DNA from: Motacilla alba alba
Lineage: Eukaryota > Chordata > Aves > Passeriformes > Motacillidae
Reading direction: 5' to 3'
DNA length: 64,000 bases
NCBI RefSeq assembly: GCF_015832195.1
Contig: NC_052018.1
Location: forward strand, 28,176,115 to 28,240,114
Shown here: positions 1 through 11,690 of the stretch, one piece after another
Layout of the letters: each line of letters opens with the position of its first letter
How positions within the stretch are numbered: the stretch's first letter is position 1
Program-made: the position numbers and the translations under genes
The notes under the pieces: model-generated
Told to the model about the DNA's origin: nothing
The model's input: the letters and a program-made list of their open reading frames with translations, nothing else
The model's database searches: none

Positions 1-3000
1 ATTTATTTTCTGTAACCTGGGAAATTAAAACTTACCTGCAATTGACTCAGTAAATTGTTGTTGTTATTAAATTATTTTTCCTAAATATAACATAATTAAT
101 ATTGGCATCAGTAGTTTATGTTTGCCACTGTCATCTAATTACCATAGGATATATAGTTCCCCAATCTCACACTCAAATTTATACATGTGAAACTCAAGTA
201 TAATGCTAAATGAGCTGAAGTAAAAGGCCTTATCTATTACCTACATAAACACAGACATATCATAGATGTAACTTTATTTGCCTTAGCATGCTGGCATGAG
301 GACTCACTTGCATACCCTTTGTATGAGTTTTCCTTTGAACAAATAGCTGGAAAGCCATTTTGTTGTTAAATGCAGCTGTACAGACAAATGTGTCATCTAA
401 ACATATTTTTTTCCTTCCTGTTTCTAGTACTTTTGGCATTATACTGCATCAAAAAAAGAATTCTGTTTCCAATTCATAATTGTTTCATGCAGATGCAACC
501 TGATGACATATCGAAGGATGGATGGCATCTATGGATTATTTTGTAGATATGTTTGTGACTGATTTCAATGCATTTCTTCCCTCCTAGCTCTGATATACAT
601 TCATATGTATATTTTTATAATTTATGTTCATCTTCTTCCCTTGTGAAGAGGTATTCTTTTGTCCCAGGAGAAAAGCAGGATATCTTAGACCTTCAGCTCA
701 CACTGTGAACTACCTGAATGAATGAATATTCAGCTACAGATCCCAAGGTTCTGATAAAAAGGATTTCTTAGTATTGACAGTGGTTTTCCTCTTTTGCTAC
801 ACTGCTGCTGGAAGCTTTTACCAGGTAAATCCCCAAAACTGTAGGAGTAGGGGAAATAGATTAAGGGAACATACTATTATTTTCAATCTATAATCTTTCC
901 TCTTAGCACAAAACATTTTCCTGTAACTTTTTATTACCACTGATACCCTCTGGTTTTTCCTTTGCATCATTGTATTGTTCTCAATACACTCAATAGTTGT
1001 GGTGTTAGTATAGACCACTCAATAAGTATACGAACAAAACTCTCATCTGTAGCAGCTTTATTAGTCTTGCTGGTTTCCTGCAAGAGAAATGCTACTACCA
1101 ATTTCAGGCTTTCAAAATCAGCTAAAAGAAAGAATCAGAGTTCTTTACTGCAATACCAAACGCTGAGCCCAGCTCCTCATTTTAACTACCAAATACTAAC
1201 CAAGAAAATCTACAGACTTCAACAGAAGCAGCTTACTCTGTAAAATGAGTACAGAGCTGAGGAACAGAGCAGAGCCCATGCAGATGTCACAGAGCATTTC
1301 CCTGTATGTTGTCAGACATAACAAATTCTGAGTTCTTCCTGGAACTCAGAATGGGATAGATAACTTTCATGAATCCTTAATCTATGGCAAAATGGAGGTT
1401 GCAGAGAGTATAAAATTGCATATCAGAAACTGAAAAGATCGACAGAAAAGTCATTTGTAAAATGAGTTTCAGAGCCATGGTAGGAAGAAATTAATAAGTG
1501 GTGACTCTTTCGAGTTATAGGCTACAAACTAGAGGACTGTCTTAACACAATCAAAGCCTTTTACAGGATGACTCCAACTCCAGGTTAGGACATATAATAT
1601 GGTGTCTCTGAAAATTTGTGTCAACTTGTAAATGAAGGAGTCCAGTGAGAACAGTCAGCATATTCCACTAATCAGCTACCAGGTCAGGATTGGTTGCCCA
1701 GACATAGGACCAGGTGCCAGCTGAGACACTGCATGGGACATAACTCTTCTGAAATGGCAGCTGATGGTCAGGTAGGACATCCCAGCATGTTTTAAGTGAC
1801 TTCAAATGCCAGAGCCTCGAGGATTGATTCAGGCATTAGAGGAGTATTTTTTTGACAAACTAAATTGCTTCCCAAGTTTTATGGATTGTACTGAGATGTG
1901 TGATGATTGTAATGAGATTTATACACCACTTAGAAGTTTCAGACAGTTGGAAATATAAATGTGGGTAATTAAATCTTGAAATGAAGCAAAACTGGATGTG
2001 ATCCACCGGCCCAAAAGCAAACTTGCAGTGTCATTTCAGTATCCTGTCTAACTTCCTGTTACCAGCTCAGAGAGAATTTTTTCTGATTAGGATCTGTGTC
2101 ACATCTCTCATTTTCTCATGTCTCTTACACACCTTTCAGTGTACTGAAGGATACTAGATATTTAGGAAACAGATGCCAGCATATCTCTATATCTTTAAAC
2201 TCTTGTGAAGAAAAAAAGCAAAAGAAAATAAAAGGAAAATAGTTATAAGTTACTCAAGAGCAACCACTGGTAACAAACATATAAATAAAAAAATATAACT
2301 GTTTCAGATTATAATAGTTTTAGTATCACTATGTTAGTCATCCTGGTAGTTCCAGGAGGTGCTCTAGGATTTGCAAAGTTCCTGGTCTTTCTTGCTCTCA
2401 AATAAAACATGTTGGACTGCCATCAAATTATTTAAAAAGTTCCTATAATTTTTAAACAATAAAGAATAAACAAATCTGATATTAACAATATAGTTCCTCT
2501 GAAGCTTCTTAAGTGTACCTAGTAAAAATGAAAGACATTATATGGTTAGTATAGATCTAGATACATTATTTTATTTAGAATTTCACTGTTCTGAGAGTTT
2601 TGTGTTTAAAGTTCTCGCAAACTGTGTTAGGATTACAACCAGTGGTGTATTAAAGCATAAATAAAAGGCAGTCTTACGACCTCCTAAAAAAGTAGAGACA
2701 CTACTGTTACTAGATAAATTATACATGTTCATTGATACTCTGCATCTGTCGATTTGCTAAAAGCTAATTAAAATGCTTTAAAGCCATTATGCTGTTTTAG
2801 GCACATTTTTTGTTTTCATAAAATGTCATTTATTTAGCGAGAACCATGCTTGTTTGAAAATTCATTTCACAAAGTAAGAAGGACACAGCTTCTGCATGCA
2901 AATGAATCTCTCAAGAAACATGCCTCAGACTAGTTTGACCTACAGTGAACAAGAGACAATGTTTTACCTCTATCGACAATAAAAGTTATTGCAACAAGAC

Positions 3001-5035
3001 AAATTCCAATGATGAATTCAATGTGGCTTAAGGGAAAAAAAAATAATAAAGCAATTTAAAAAGGACATTTGTTTATCTTTACCTACAACACTGTATGTTC
3101 CAGACAAGAGAAATTCAATTATGCTGTGAAACCCTTCCTACTCTCAAAAAAAGGAAAAATAAGAAAAACAAACAAACAACCTGAAATAGGTTAAACAAAC
3201 AAACAAACGAAACCCCCCAGAAAACAGAAAACATAGAAAAAAAAGGCATCCACATTCATCCAATGAATTGCAGCTTGTGTTTTCAGGAAGACCATTTATA
3301 TGATAATGGTTTTCTTCATGTAGTATTTTTATCTTAAGAGGATTTCAACAACAATAACTAATTAATCTTCTAAGCAATTTTAGGAATTAGAAATTGATTT
3401 CTCCATTCTGTTTGTACAGAAAGAAGACTTGGAATCAAGTAGCTTAATTTGCTGAAATTGCAGCAACTTACACAAGGCTTAGTTTGGCCAAAAAAGATGA
3501 AGAGCCAGATTGTCAAATGGTTATATGACATACAAGACTACAGTATATAAGAAATAAGTATGTAGTTCTGAAAGGGCATTTCAAAATACAGAACTAGAAA
3601 CCTGTAGAGAAAAATTGGAATGAGATTCGCAAAACTCAGAATGAAAAATGAGAACATGCAAATAGTAACCAAATAGACAGGACAAACAAAATGTCTAACA
3701 TTGGCTGCCTGTACTTTATCCCTGCAGTTGCCCCATTTTTCCAAACAGCCTCTGGATACAGAATGTATCTGGGAAGCAGACACCTGAGCAAATCTTAGTC
3801 TGAAGAGATTTGGGTTGTTGGCCAGCACTGTGCTCCAATGCAACCTAAACAAGAGCCTTCATCTTAGTTGACATTCAACACTCTCCAACCAGAAATGCCA
3901 AATTCATAGGAGTTGAAATTGAATAATAATAGACATTCTGATAATGCAGTTCACCAATTAGGATAATTTTTTGTTTGGATGTCAGGTTAGTTTAGATAAC
4001 TCCTACAAATTTGAAATTGTGAGACTTGAAATGGTCTATTTGAAGAGCTCTGATTACAAAGTTTTGTTTACAAGTAGACTGAAGAAAAAAATGTCACTTA
4101 TAAGTGTCTGATTTTCATCTTACTAAATTGGCTTTGGCTGAGATAGTTGTTTAGTACCCGACACACAGGGTGAGATTTAGTTACAAATAAAATAACTTAT
4201 TTTAGAAGTCTACATATAAATACCTATACCTGTGCTAAATATCCATAATAGATGTTTAGTTAACAAACTCCCCCCCCAAAATTAGCTCACTCTAAAATCA
4301 ACCTCTAAAGTTTCATTCAGGTCCTGAAAGACATCTATTCCCAAACAGAACTCAACAGAAGAGTTAAGGCATTAATACAGTTATAGGAGGAGCAACACAG
4401 AGCCTATGTGAGAATATAGAAGAGCAAAGAGACACCTTTAAGACAGCTGGGAGACCAAAGGTCACTTCAAACATTATTAGTATGCCCACATAATCCAGTA
4501 TCTGGTGATTAGTCAGAATAATTTTATTTTTTTTAGAAATTTTTTCACTTTTGACAATGTTGATTAGACTTTTCTGTGTGTGACAGAAGCTTAGTCACCT
4601 AGAATAGCATCCAAATCTGTTGACAAATATTTATTTTTAGGTAATAAAAATCTACTCTAATGGACACATTCACTCAAAAGATGTAAATGTTTAAGGAAAC
4701 TTTGGGGAAAACATACTTTACAACAAAGTGTAAATTCTGTGATTAGCGTTTGGCACCTATAAAACCTTACAAAACCAAACTTTGGCTTTACCAAAAGACC
4801 AGTAGCAAGTTGTTGCTGGGAAAAACTGCTGAGCAGTTCAATTTAAACTCACTTTATGGAGTTTAAATCCAATCAGGATTGATTCATCCATTTATTAACA
4901 GCATTTAATTAACTGGCAGTCAATGAACTATATATTGAGAATCCATATTAGTAATACAGCAGATAATCAGCAATCTACTCAGTTACAAAATGCTAATAAA
5001 GACCTATTTTTTGGTCTAATCCCAGAAGATCACAG
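1..5035. other. AT-rich spacer, no gene seen
   Basis: Five kilobases of AT-rich DNA with short A and T runs and stop codons in every frame. I see no recognisable exon, RNA gene or transposon. The longest open frame (3538-3852, minus) is 104 codons, with no domain or signal I recognise. The only ordered structure noted is a perfect hairpin at 1325-1352, reported under findings. The stretch may hold very old, unrecognisable repeats. Confidence 0.6.
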
Positions 5036-5041
5036 TCACAT

Positions 5042-5075
5042 ACACACACACACACACACACTCACACACACACAG
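5042..5075. repeat. CA dinucleotide microsatellite
   Basis: An AC/CA run broken once by a T (ACACTCACAC) and followed by a short AGAC stretch. It gives a spurious His-Thr run in one frame of the 4923-5507 open reading frame, which is one reason to distrust that frame. Confidence 0.9.
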
Positions 5076-5089
5076 AGACAGACAGTTAT

Positions 5090-5499
5090 ATGCAATCCTG
5101 ACCAGTGTGGCTTACATGTACCCCCATCCCAGAGTGTGAGTGCAGGTTTCTCAAGCACAAACTCTCCTGTGGAGATGTGGGTGCTCCAGCTGAGCATGTA
5201 TGCTTGCTACTACCTATGCCCAGCTAAAGGAAAATCCATGGAAAGAAGCAACATGCAGCCCCACATGCATCCTGGGAAGTTGTGCACTCTGGTCACGGGC
5301 TGGGTGAAGGCCGTTCTTCAGTCCAACTGGGAGGTGCTGGGCCTGGCCCAGGCAGGAATTCAAGAGCCACAAGGTCATACCTGGCAGTGTCCAATCAAGG
5401 TTGCTGCTCCTAATTCCTCTTCAAGGCTTCTTTTCCACCTTTTAAAAAAATTCAGGTTTGCTTTCAGTTTTACTGTTTTAGTGTCTTCCAGTAATTCCC
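5090..5499. other. GC-richer unidentified block next to LTR
   Basis: This stretch is visibly richer in G and C than its surroundings and continues directly into the LTR-like sequence that begins near 5500. One plus frame is open from 4923 to 5507, but it runs through the CA microsatellite and shows no domain I recognise. The block could be an extension of the neighbouring retroviral sequence or an older unrelated repeat. I cannot choose between these. Confidence 0.3.
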
Positions 5500-6021
5500 T
5501 GATTTGACCTTGGCTGTCTGCCAAGCTCCCAGCCAGTCTTTCTCTCTCTCAGCATCAGCAGAATGAGGGGATAAAATAGTGTGGAAAAACACCTGGATTG
5601 AGATAAAACAGGGAGATGATTTACCAAATTACAATCACAGACACAATGGACTCATTTTGGAAAAAATTAAAATAGACTTGGATGTTGAGAAGCAAAGACA
5701 AAATTAAAATAAGACCTTCTTCCATCCTTCTTTTCTCAAGGCTCAAATTAACTCCTTCATTCCTGACTCTTCATTCTTCCCCACTCCCCAAGAACTGCAG
5801 TGGGATGGGGGAATGAGGGAGTTATGGTTAGCCCATAAATTTGTCTTTTCCTCCTTTCTTTTTCTTCCTGTTTCTTCCTGTTTTCTTCCTGTTTTGCTCC
5901 TCTCATTTTCTTCCCGTGCTATGCTTGGGCTTCAGTTTCCTTCTCAGGTGTCAGGTCCTCAATGTGCTATGTTCTAGATACCTGCTCAGGTACCAGGAGC
6001 ACCTTCTTCCCTTCTTCTCTT
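5500..6021 (-). mobile_element. Diverged passerine ERV LTR (minus), partial
   Basis: The plus strand starts with a degraded form of the TTGACCTTGGCTG...CTGCCA terminus that ends the long LTR family also present at 58604 and 60900, seen here in reverse complement. It then follows the same order of landmarks: a block reading GAGATAAAACAGGGAGAT, a TTACAATCACAGAC block, a CCTTC-rich stretch, and GGGATGGGGGAATGAGGG near 5800. The polyadenylation signal seen in the other copies is not recognisable. A TTTCTTCCTG motif repeated three times (5861-5893) lies in the middle. This appears to be the oldest of the three copies; the outer end is uncertain by tens of bases. Confidence 0.6.
5861..5893. repeat. 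Short tandem repeat, TTTCTTCCTG x3
   Basis: Three nearly perfect 10-11 bp units (TTTCTTCCTG, TTTCTTCCTG, TTTTCTTCCTG) inside the LTR-like segment, probably from slippage in a pyrimidine-rich part of the LTR. Confidence 0.7.
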
Positions 6022-6057
6022 GGTGTTCACAGATGTGAACACCACATTTTGGTGGGG

Positions 6058-6086
6058 ATTTTTGTTTGTTTGTTTGTTTGTTTTTT
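6058..6086. repeat. GTTT tetranucleotide repeat
   Basis: About six TTTG/GTTT units ending in a T run. It abuts the end of the LTR-like segment. Confidence 0.9.
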
Positions 6087-7146
6087 CTCACCCCTTTTTC
6101 GTCTCGGGTGTTTCCTGTGCTTTCTTAAGCATTGTGAATGTCTGGGCACAGACAACACACACAGCAGACACAAAAGCTGGTGACCACTTCCATGTTAAAC
6201 ATGATCATTTGAGGTGATAAAGGTACTTTTTTCACTCAAATGAAGAGGTTTTGGGCAAACACCCTAGAGACAGTGTATTGGATGTGCACACACTATTTAC
6301 ACCCGCAATATAACAGGTGTTGTCATCCACGATGTTTTCAATGTGAGTGCCTGGACCATGCAGGCACTCACATTAACTCAGCAACAAAAATCACGACAGC
6401 ATGCATGGAGGTTCAGTCTTTGCAACTTGGTATCACTAAACTTGCCTAATTTAATTTGTTTGTGTTGCTGAGATTGTAATTATACCTATATCCTGTATCC
6501 TACTGTTGCACTGCAAGGACAGACTGCAAGTTAAGAACATGTTTAATATTTCCCCAGCATCTCTGAGTTAATACAATGGAAACTCAAACTCAGGCCATTT
6601 CAGTTAGAAATGGCAATGAATGCATAGCAGACATAAGATGAAAAAATCTTAATGTACTGTGATTTAAAAATATATCATTCCAACATATAGAATTAGAACA
6701 AGGAAAGTAAAAAGTACAGAAATTCACACTTACAAACTCAGTGAATCACAGAAAAAAGTTTATCTTTCAAATTAAACCTATGAAACAAGAAATTCTAATT
6801 CTATGTGTAGGCAAAATCATATTTCCCATCTGTTTCTTACTTATTTTCCCTAATTTTGCAAATTCGCTTCTTAAGAACAATCAGGTAATTTTAACCAATT
6901 AGTCATTCTGATTTCTTATAAAAAGTGGTCTGGAAAGGACCTTGAGAAGGCTTCCATTTTATCCCAAGGAAATATAATTCCTGACTTACACTTGTTTAAA
7001 TATGTTTTTAAATATCCATCCACCGATGGATGCCAAAATCTTCCTCCAAGCAGTGTACGCCAGTGCTTAATTATCATTACTGTTATAATTTTTTCTAAAT
7101 GTCTAACTGGAAAATTTCTTGCTGAATTTAATTTTTAACATTTCCC
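6087..7146. other. Spacer with a strong hairpin, no gene seen
   Basis: AT-rich sequence with no exon or transposon I can recognise. It contains a stem-loop centred on 6340-6374 whose flanks also pair (6318-6401), described under findings. Confidence 0.55.
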
Positions 7147-7670
7147 CATAGAATTATAGAATGGTTTGAATTGGAAGGGGCCATAAAGATCATCTAGTTC
7201 TAACCCCCTCACCATGGGCAGGGACACTACCCACTACATCAGGTTGCCTGGCTACATCCAACCTGGCCTTGAGCCCTTTGTGGGATGGGGCATCCACAAC
7301 TTCTCTAGACAACTTGTTCCAGTGCCTTGCCTCCCTCACAGTAAAGAATTTTTTTCTAATATCTCATCTAAACCTACCCTATTTCAGTCTGAATCCATTC
7401 CCCCATGCCCTGTCACTACATACTCTTATAAAATGTCCCTCTCCATCTGTTTTGTATGCTTCCTTCAGGTACTGAAAGGCTGCAATTAGGTCACTCTGGA
7501 GCCTTCTCTCCTCAGGCTGAATGATTCCAAATCTGCCAGCCTTTCCTCATAGAAGATGTGTTCCATGCTCTAATGTCTTCTTTAGCCCTACTCTGCACTG
7601 GCTCCAAGAGGTTCATGTCCTTGCTGTGTTGGGATCTGCAGAGCTGAGCACAGTACTCTACTGAAGACAT
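7147..7670 (-). mobile_element. CR1 LINE fragment (3' end), minus
   Basis: The plus strand begins with ATAGAATTATAGAATGG, the reverse complement of the CR1 3' tail, followed by TTGGAAGGGGCCATAAAGATC and the CCATGGGCAGGGACACTACC block. It continues through the 3' UTR (CTTGTTCCAGTGCC, CACTACATACTCTTATAAA) into the end of ORF2, where similarity fades after about 7670. On the minus strand this is therefore the 3' terminal half-kilobase of a 5'-truncated copy, as is usual for CR1. Open frames called on the plus strand here (7214-7489) are antisense noise. Confidence 0.9.
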
Positions 7671-9682
7671 AGTAAACAGGTTGTCCTCCTCTTTGCACCA
7701 GTCATTTATCTTATGAAGACTGTATGAAGTAGTAAGACTACTCATGAAGACTACCTTCACTCTCACTGTGAAGGTCTTTAGACTAAAAATCCTACAGCTA
7801 TTGCAGTCATGGACTTGTATGCTGACCATTTCAATGTTTTACAATAGGTTCACTTTAGTAACGCAAGACCACAGATGCTCAGGATAGCGTCCAATCATTT
7901 CATAGGGAAATCTATTAAAGCAAATTTTCCCTGTCTTTGTCTTTATGCAAACAGGTATTCCAAAATCTACTACGCTATTTAAATTCAATCTATCTTTACA
8001 AACATCTCTTCAGCTTTTAAAACTGTGTTGAATTCCAATGTTGTACTTCTATATGATGTCAGTCCACCCTAATAATGACAGGTCAGAGACAAATTCTACA
8101 TTTTAAGACTAAATTTCCATGTATGACATTTTCATCTTTCAAACAAGGAAAGAAAACAAATTATTTTAGAATTCCATTTCAGTATGTGTCAGAAAGTATT
8201 AATTTGCCAAAATCATATACTTACTATCACATAAGACAAAGATTTTAGTGATACTACTCTATTAATTCCAAATCACATGAGTTAAAGAGCTGAGAAATGA
8301 GTTACAGAATTTAATAGGAATAGAAAGCCCATGAAAAATATATAACTGTAATACTAAAGTGAGAACCACTGACTGTGGATTTATTTTTTACCAATAATAT
8401 TATTTTACTTTACTTTTACTTAGAAAAAGAACCAAAAGAAGAAGAGTATAGCAAACACTTTTTTCCAAAACCAAAAAAAGCCCAAACCCTATCAATGATG
8501 CTAGAAAAACTTCAGCTACAGTTACTCTTTAACTATGCATTTTTAGCTGATATAATACAGTTCTAAGTCTTCTGTATCCAGTAGGACTTAACTTGTATTA
8601 GTTATGAAAGCAACTCCTTGTAGTACTGGAACAGCTCATTAATTTTTTTTTCCCTTTTTTTCCTTTTTTTTTTCAAACCATATAATTGAGTGCTGTACCA
8701 CTGGAACAATTAAGCCATTGGTGAATTATATGCATTTATCTGAAACCTCACTGTACAGACAGACATAGCAGGTCATTCTCCCAATTTTTCTTTTCTGTCC
8801 ATGCTAATACCTCCTACCTTCTGGTTAAGCAATGACTTGATTAACTTAATTAAAAGAAACCTTCTTAAGGCCTCAATACTTTTTGTATAACAGATATGAC
8901 ACAATATATTTGATCTGTTATTCTTACATTCATTCTAATTAAAATGTACTAATTTCTATCTTTGCATAAGTCCTACTAGCACAATATCCACATGCCACAC
9001 AGACACGTGTTTGATGACTTGCAACTTAAAAAAGAGGATTAAGTGTGTTTTCATAGTATCAGATGAGACACGAGTTTAGTTGGAACACTGCAAATGAGAA
9101 AACAAAAAATGGCATCAGATAGGCTTATAATACTTACAGTTGTACTTAATATATCAGTTGGTATTAAGAGATTATAACATTTTCATGTTTATTTCTCCTG
9201 GCTGCATATGGGTTCCAGGAATGGAAGCCAGTTACATTAGAATGCTAATGGCATTCTTGACATGGAGGAGATCTTTGAATTAAGAGTACCTACATTTTAA
9301 TAGTAGAGATCAGTCAGTTCTTCCCATACTGTTGTCAATAATTGAGGGGGTTAATTTTGTACTATAGTCTCAGCCTACAATCCTTGCCTAGGAAGATCAA
9401 ATATATGTAAAGTTGTTCAGAGACACCTACACTAGTATGACAATGAGTTCACCTCAGGCTTAGACATCACCTGTCTGTGTAGATATACAGAACATATGTA
9501 CACATGATGTAATATTTTACTTTATCCTGTATAACCACAAACCTGGGCCATGTGAATTTGGTGGTGTTTTTAATCTATAAAAATTATCCAGTAATGAGCA
9601 AAACTCCAAAACCTAAATTAGAATCACAGCAGTTAGAGCATGATTTCTGCTACCCCAAAAAGGAAAAGGTTTCTTTTAGATC
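7671..9682. other. AT-rich spacer, no gene seen
   Basis: No exon, RNA gene or named repeat recognised. A pyrimidine run (T-rich, 8640-8675) and a short Lys/Glu-rich open frame (8375-8566) are present; the frame follows a T-rich ACTTAG that could look like a splice acceptor, but the product resembles nothing I know. Confidence 0.55.
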
Positions 9683-10385
9683 CTACATTATGTTAAAGTT
9701 TTCATCAGTGACATAGTGGGATTGAGTGCACTCTCAGAAAGTTTGCAGAAGACATCAAGTTTAATGACATGGTAAAGGGGAAGGGACATCATCCAGGGGG
9801 ACCTTGACGAGCTTGCAAAGAAGGTCTGTGCAAACCTCATGAAGTTCAACAAGGGCAGGTGGAAGGTCCTGCATGCGAGTCTATGTAATCCCAATCACAA
9901 ATTCAGGCTGGGCAGAGAATGGATTGAGAGTAGCCCTGAGAAGAAGGACTCAAGATGGGGGTTGACAAGAAGCATAATATGACTTGGCAATGTTGGTTGG
10001 CAACCAAGAAAGCTATTCACAACCTGGGTTTCATGAAAAGATGTATGGCCAGCAAGCCAGGGAGGGTGATTCTACTGCTCGACTCTGCTCTGGTGAGACC
10101 CCACTTAGAGTATTGTGTCCAGCTCTGGAGTCCTCAGTACAAGGACAAGGACCAACTCGAGTGGGTCTAGAAAAGAGTCATAAAAATTATCAGAGGTCTG
10201 GAGCCCCTCTCTTATGAGGAAAGTCTGAGAGAGTTGGAGTTATTCAGACTTGAGAAGAAAAGGCTCTGGAGATAGCTCATTGAAGTGTTTCTCTTCTTCA
10301 AGGAACAGAGGCCTTTACCCATAAGAAAGATGGGGACAAACTTCAGTAAGACCTGTTACAATATGAGACATTGCCTTTTGCTCTA
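9683..10385 (+). mobile_element. CR1 LINE fragment (RT end to 3' region), plus
   Basis: Plus-strand sequence follows the end of CR1 ORF2: TTCATCAGTGACATAG, GGGATTGAGTGCACTCTCAG, then AAGTTTGCAGAAGAC, the position of the reverse transcriptase FADD motif. Here it reads F-A-E-D, so the first catalytic aspartate has become glutamate (codon 9748-9750). Later landmarks are GTTCAACAAGGGCAGGTG, GTGAGACCCCACTTAGAGTATTG, GAGAGTTGGAGTTATTCAG and GAGAAGAAAAGGCTCTGGAG. Frameshifts and stops break the frame throughout. The copy lacks the usual 3' terminal tail. It is a dead 5'-truncated insertion. Confidence 0.9.
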
Positions 10386-11615
10386 GCATAGGGTTCCCCG
10401 GAAGCTACATGGTGTACATCTGCTCTACCATCATCCTCCATGGCCTGCAGAAGTCTAAAACTACTGATAGAGCTTATACAGTTACTAGATTAATTATTTT
10501 GTATTACTGGAGTAATGGTGCATGATCCAGCACACTGATGGTAGTCTTAAGTTAGTAACTCTCATGGCAGTCAGGACAAAACTAACTTGGCTTAATGCAA
10601 GACCTCTCACATGTCTGAAAATTACAGCATGCAGCTAATACAAGTCTATCCTCTTCCTGTTAACCTTATCTGATTATGAATTATCTTTCTTTAGGAAATC
10701 TTTTTCACGCATAATTTCTTTGACTTTCAAACTCAAACTTTTCAGATCTTTTCAGAGGTTTATACGCAGATCCAGAGTGACCAGAGGAGTTTTCTAAGGC
10801 CTATTAGTAGGGCAAATAGGTCTCACTCCACAAGTTTCACACAGTACAGCTTTTCCCACTTTGCATACTGGACTGTGTTTGTGTTTCTAGTTAGAGGTTT
10901 TCCAGGATTTTCTCATTCAGTCCAATGAGCTGGCACCATAAACAGGGGCAGACTCTATGGGCTGTACATTCAGTGCTGAAGGAAAAGAAAAACTGATTTC
11001 TATGTCCACTACTTGTTCCTCTTTTTATAAGCATTTAATTGGTGTTTGGTAACGCAGTGGTTCACTCAGTATGAGGAAAGTATCTCCAAAGAATATCAAA
11101 TCTCTGAATTAGTGCTTTTCAGGGCAGTCATCTCATAAAATTCTTATATGGACAGCTTTGCATGTGGTTGCATTGACATAATTATCTCAGATTGTAACCA
11201 AATTAACAGATGATATAAACCATACTTATAACCTTACCGTATTTCATTTAATAGTTATTATCCTACTAGTTTAGCTTTAAAAGCAAATATTTTCTACAAC
11301 CACCTATAATTGTATTAGAATTACATTTAACTGTGCTAAAGAAGAAGTCTCCCCAGAGTACTTTTGCTTCTAAAAATGTTTCTTTTTTTTTGTTTAGGTA
11401 ATTTATGTTTTCTCCACTTAACAATTGTGTTTTGAAATTTGCCCTGTGCATTCAGAGAGGCATAACTATGCTTTTCCATCTATACACAAATATTATCACA
11501 AGGTCAGATGTAAAGTACTAATGACTTTAATTGAGGTTACAGGAGATCTACAGGGTATGAAATAGAATATCACAATTAAATATTCTATTTTCAGCAGCTG
11601 CTGGAAAGTTTGCAA
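10386..11615. other. AT-rich spacer, no gene seen
   Basis: No exon, RNA gene or recognisable transposon. The only open frame over 60 codons (11266-11451, minus) crosses a T run and has no recognisable product. Confidence 0.55.
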
Positions 11616-11690
11616 TTATCACAGAATCACAGAATAAACTAGATTGGAAAAGATCTTTGAGATCATCAAGTCCATTATGAAGGCCCTTAC
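11616..11690 (-). mobile_element. CR1 3' tail fragment, minus
   Basis: CACAGAATCACAGAATAAAC followed by TAGATTGGAAAAGATCTTTGAGATCATCAAGTCCA matches, in reverse complement, the last 70-75 bases of a CR1 element with its octamer-like tail. The similarity stops at about 11690, so this is a very short insertion or remnant. Confidence 0.8.

Noticed and set aside
4923..5507. 194-codon plus-strand open frame, the longest in the window
   Set aside because: It runs through a CA microsatellite (His-Thr repeat) and ends in LTR-like sequence, and no part of the product resembles a known protein.
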